The notes below the pieces were generated by a model. That model was not told the DNA's origin and ran no database searches. It worked only from the letters and a program-made list of their open reading frames with translations. A program made the translations under genes and the position numbers. Positions 23,731 through 25,470 of a DNA stretch of 25,470 bases are shown piece after piece (within the stretch, counting starts at the first letter, position 1; every line of letters begins with the position of its first letter). The stretch is from a virus: the IMG/VR virus record IMGVR_UViG_3300032053_000467, positions 1 to 25,470 of that record. The stretch is one strand, 5' to 3'.

Positions 23731-23946
23731 TCATAGTGGTAGCTTATGACTCAGTGGTAGCTTATGACTTTCACCGTTCAACATTATCTTAACTGCCTCA
23801 TCCCATGTCCAATGCAGTCCTCCTGCTTTAACGCGTAGACTGACAATAGCATCTAATCGTGATCTAAGTTCTTTTTCCCTAATAAGCCAACCTTGGCTTA
23901 ATTTATCTACACACCATTCTTTAATGACAAATCTTCTCTCGGTCAT
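23731..23946 (-). CDS. Unknown small basic protein, 71 aa
   Basis: The start at 23946 overlaps the ATPase stop by ATGA on the minus strand, so it is the last gene of that operon. The protein is basic and helical (RRFVIKEWCVDKLSQGW, then REKELRSRLDAIVSLRVK, then WTWDEAVKIML). It ends in SHKLPL twice in a row, made by an 18-bp tandem duplication just before the stop. The function is unknown. Its place after a replication-type ATPase suggests an accessory of DNA metabolism or regulation. Confidence 0.65.
   Translation of the reverse strand: MTERRFVIKEWCVDKLSQGWLIREKELRSRLDAIVSLRVKAGGLHWTWDEAVKIMLNGESHKLPLSHKLPL
23735..23770. repeat. 18-bp tandem duplication at gene end
   Basis: AGTGGTAGCTTATGACTC is followed directly by AGTGGTAGCTTATGACTT, differing in the last base only. 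It duplicates the six C-terminal codons of the minus-strand gene in frame and ends one base before the final Leu codon's last base and stop. Confidence 0.85.
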
Positions 23947-25172
23947 TTCATTCCTGCCTTTCCGAGCCAAGAAATTCTTCCTTCGGGAAATTCTCCTGAG
24001 AAACTCGATCTTGTTAGTCCCATCGACTCAATTGTTGCAAGAACTCCTTGGAGTTCCGTTTTGTTCAAGTGTCTATAGTTCAGCTTCATTAGCTCTCTAA
24101 AGCTCGCATGCTTGAGTACCTTTATCTGTCCCATTACTCGTTGGACATCTGGTCCAGTCTTGCTCCTTCCATGCCCTCCAAAAGCATCGCTTGCAGTCTT
24201 GACCACAGATTCGAGCAACTCTACTGCTGCCTTAATCTCCGGCGGAGTGATAATCAGTTCATCAGAGTATCCTACCCTCAGTGCCATAGCTACCTTCAGG
24301 ACTATTGTATGCATCCTCCCAACGAATGGGTGGAGCCGCTCGTCGGGGACTTCTTGGAGCTTCTCGTCTATCCTCTTGTACCACTTGTCAAAGATCTCAA
24401 ATGCTTCTGGGTCCCACTCGAAGGGACCGATCAGCTCACTGTGAATATGCATCAAATCACTGATCAGACTTTGCCACAGCTTTCCTTGCTTTTCGAGGAT
24501 AGCGAGATTTCCAAGATCTTCGATCCCTCTGAGCCAGGGTATGGTGACTCGCTTATAAACACAGTCTCCGTAGACGATGACGAATCGAGAAGTGAAGCCA
24601 CCTCCAATGGCAGATTGAGGCAGATTGTCCATGATCCATCCTGGTGTGGTTGCAGCGAGACAGTTGACACAAACATTATAGAGCTTATCTTGTCCTTTTC
24701 CTTCAGTCTCATATTTCCATACGTCTTGAGAGTCATAGACATCAGTCAGCACCTCCACCATTTCCTTCAGGTTCACTGCAAATATCGAGGAGAATTCACT
24801 CGACGTAAGGCTTAACGCACACTGAGGCATAGGCTTGCCTTTGAAATAGAACTGTTCTGTTGCTCCAGTTTTCTCAAGAGCACTTGTAAACCTTCGCTTT
24901 GAAGAGGAGTCTGCCGCAACTGGGACATTCAATTCCCCAAGGATCTTTTTCGAGAACGAGATCGGTGCATTCTTTCTGCAGGCTGGTGGCCCAACAAGCA
25001 GAACATACAAATTTGGGTACAACTTTTCTTGCCCAAAGAACAGCCAAGTCTTCCTCTGCATCGCAGATGCCAGCGTGCTTATCCCTGACCATAGCCAAAA
25101 TTGCCTCGGTGCCTCCGTTTGTTCAACGAATTCCTTGAGACCTTCCAACCAAGAAGCCAAGTGTCGAGCCAT
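23943..25172 (-). CDS. DUF3987-like primase/helicase ATPase, 409 aa
   Basis: A P-loop ATPase of the type annotated DUF3987 and found in phage replication modules. The N-terminus has the family's look (SWLEGLKEFVEQTEAPRQFW, then KLYPNLYVLLVGPP). The P-loop is GPPACRKN (residues 61-68): Lys67 is present but Ser/Thr is replaced by Asn68. A Walker B-like strand is ALSLTSSEF with Glu126. A sensor-like GGGFTSRFVIVYG follows. The C-terminus has helical segments that could bind partner or DNA. GGAG lies 6 bases before ATG 25172. Helicase activity is inferred from family knowledge, not seen. Confidence 0.75.
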   Translation of the reverse strand: MARHLASWLEGLKEFVEQTEAPRQFWLWSGISTLASAMQRKTWLFFGQEKLYPNLYVLLVGPPACRKNAPISFSKKILGELNVPVAADSSSKRRFTSALEKTGATEQFYFKGKPMPQCALSLTSSEFSSIFAVNLKEMVEVLTDVYDSQDVWKYETEGKGQDKLYNVCVNCLAATTPGWIMDNLPQSAIGGGFTSRFVIVYGDCVYKRVTIPWLRGIEDLGNLAILEKQGKLWQSLISDLMHIHSELIGPFEWDPEAFEIFDKWYKRIDEKLQEVPDERLHPFVGRMHTIVLKVAMALRVGYSDELIITPPEIKAAVELLESVVKTASDAFGGHGRSKTGPDVQRVMGQIKVLKHASFRELMKLNYRHLNKTELQGVLATIESMGLTRSSFSGEFPEGRISWLGKAGMK

Positions 25173-25180
25173 TGTTGCTC

Positions 25181-25366
25181 CTATTCCAGATCAGTTCCAG
25201 TTGCATACCTGTATTCCATCTCCGCGTTAATCGCCTCTTGCAGCTTTGGATACTTCTTCTTAAACCAGTTTGTCGTGCTGAGATAATTCAAATAGCTATC
25301 CGGGACTTCTCCTATCAAGCACCCTTGATACTTCCCAAACGATAGAACTGCTGTTCTTTCATCCAT
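25181..25366 (-). CDS. DUF3820-like small protein, 61 aa
   Basis: The start at 25366 has GGAG in AAAGGAGAGC upstream. The sequence VLSFGKYQGCLIGEVPDSYL followed by NYLSTTNWF matches the DUF3820 signature FGKYKG-x-x-I-x-x-V-P-x-x-Y-L. Such small proteins, sometimes linked to exonuclease domains, are common in phage replication regions, with unclear function. It lies 8 bases before the ATPase start in the same direction and overlaps the upstream small reading frame by 8 bases. Confidence 0.75.
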   Translation of the reverse strand: MDERTAVLSFGKYQGCLIGEVPDSYLNYLSTTNWFKKKYPKLQEAINAEMEYRYATGTDLE

Positions 25367-25469
25367 TTTTGCTCTCCTTTATTTCTTTCAGATTTCCCCA
25401 ATTGGGGCCGAATTTGAAACTGCAAGGGATCGTAAGTTCTCGATTGTGAAGGACAATAGGCCTCTCCAT
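25359..25469 (-). CDS. Small reading frame at window edge, possibly partial
   Basis: Read on the minus strand from ATG 25469 this gives 36 residues (beginning MERPIVLHNRELTIPC) and stops at 25359-25361, overlapping the DUF3820-like start (ATGGATGA). The upstream end lies at the window edge, so the ATG may be internal to a longer gene. The overlap style fits the operon. The sequence is too short to name. Confidence 0.45.
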   Translation of the reverse strand: MERPIVLHNRELTIPCSFKFGPNWGNLKEIKESKNG

Positions 25470-25470
25470 T

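Noticed and set aside
24108-24815. A 235-residue open frame on the plus strand opposite the DUF3987-like gene
   Set aside because: It is antisense to a recognised ATPase, shows no domain, and lies beyond the terminator in a region transcribed from the other strand.
1-25470. CRISPR arrays, tRNA or rRNA genes, integrase or insertion sequences
   Set aside because: I looked for regular direct repeats with spacers, clover-leaf patterns, and integrase or transposase motifs and saw none. I did not run a dedicated scan.

Overview
This window is a stretch of a tailed bacteriophage genome, most likely short-tailed (podovirus-like). It contains a large terminase, a portal, a scaffold-like protein, a major capsid protein, a beta-rich nozzle-like tail protein, a run of putative ejection proteins ending in a 1055-residue polypeptide, tail adhesins and a lysis cassette. 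No tape-measure, sheath or tail-tube gene is visible. Genes are packed with ATGA or TAATG overlaps and mostly strong AGGAG ribosome binding sites, as expected for a phage of bacteria. The host cannot be named from the sequence.

Layout. 1-1267 (+): the end of a repeat-built tail fibre, a 40-residue Trp-repeat mini-protein, a protein with a C-terminal membrane segment and a small beta-rich protein. 1264-8140 (+): packaging and head genes (large terminase, two small proteins, portal, small protein, scaffold candidate, major capsid). 8223-10678 (+): a beta-helix protein, a protein with a DnaJ-type zinc-finger motif and two unknowns. 10712-15914 (+): adaptor candidate, nozzle-like protein and Cys-rich adhesin. 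15972-21137 (+): three putative internal virion or ejection proteins. 21134-23673 (+): two beta-rich virion or fibre proteins, then the lysis genes (membrane protein, T4-type lysozyme, three-TM holin). 23677-23727: a hairpin between convergent gene blocks. 23731-25470 (-): the end of a replication-type operon with a DUF3987-like ATPase and a DUF3820-like small protein.

The most unusual signal lies outside the genes. A 17-bp palindromic element, consensus YGTYCRAWWTTYGRACR, occurs at 1281, 8169, 10682, 16669 and 21510. Four copies sit in the rare intergenic gaps just ahead of a gene, and one lies in the first codons of the terminase. At each copy the coding strand switches from C-rich or balanced to strongly C-poor and G-rich, then usually drifts back towards balance before the next copy, giving a sawtooth GC skew. 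The minus-strand operon shows the same drift along its own direction of transcription. I infer that the elements mark transcription units (phage promoters or operators), with a transcription-linked mutational or selective gradient. This is inference from hand counts, not a computed profile.
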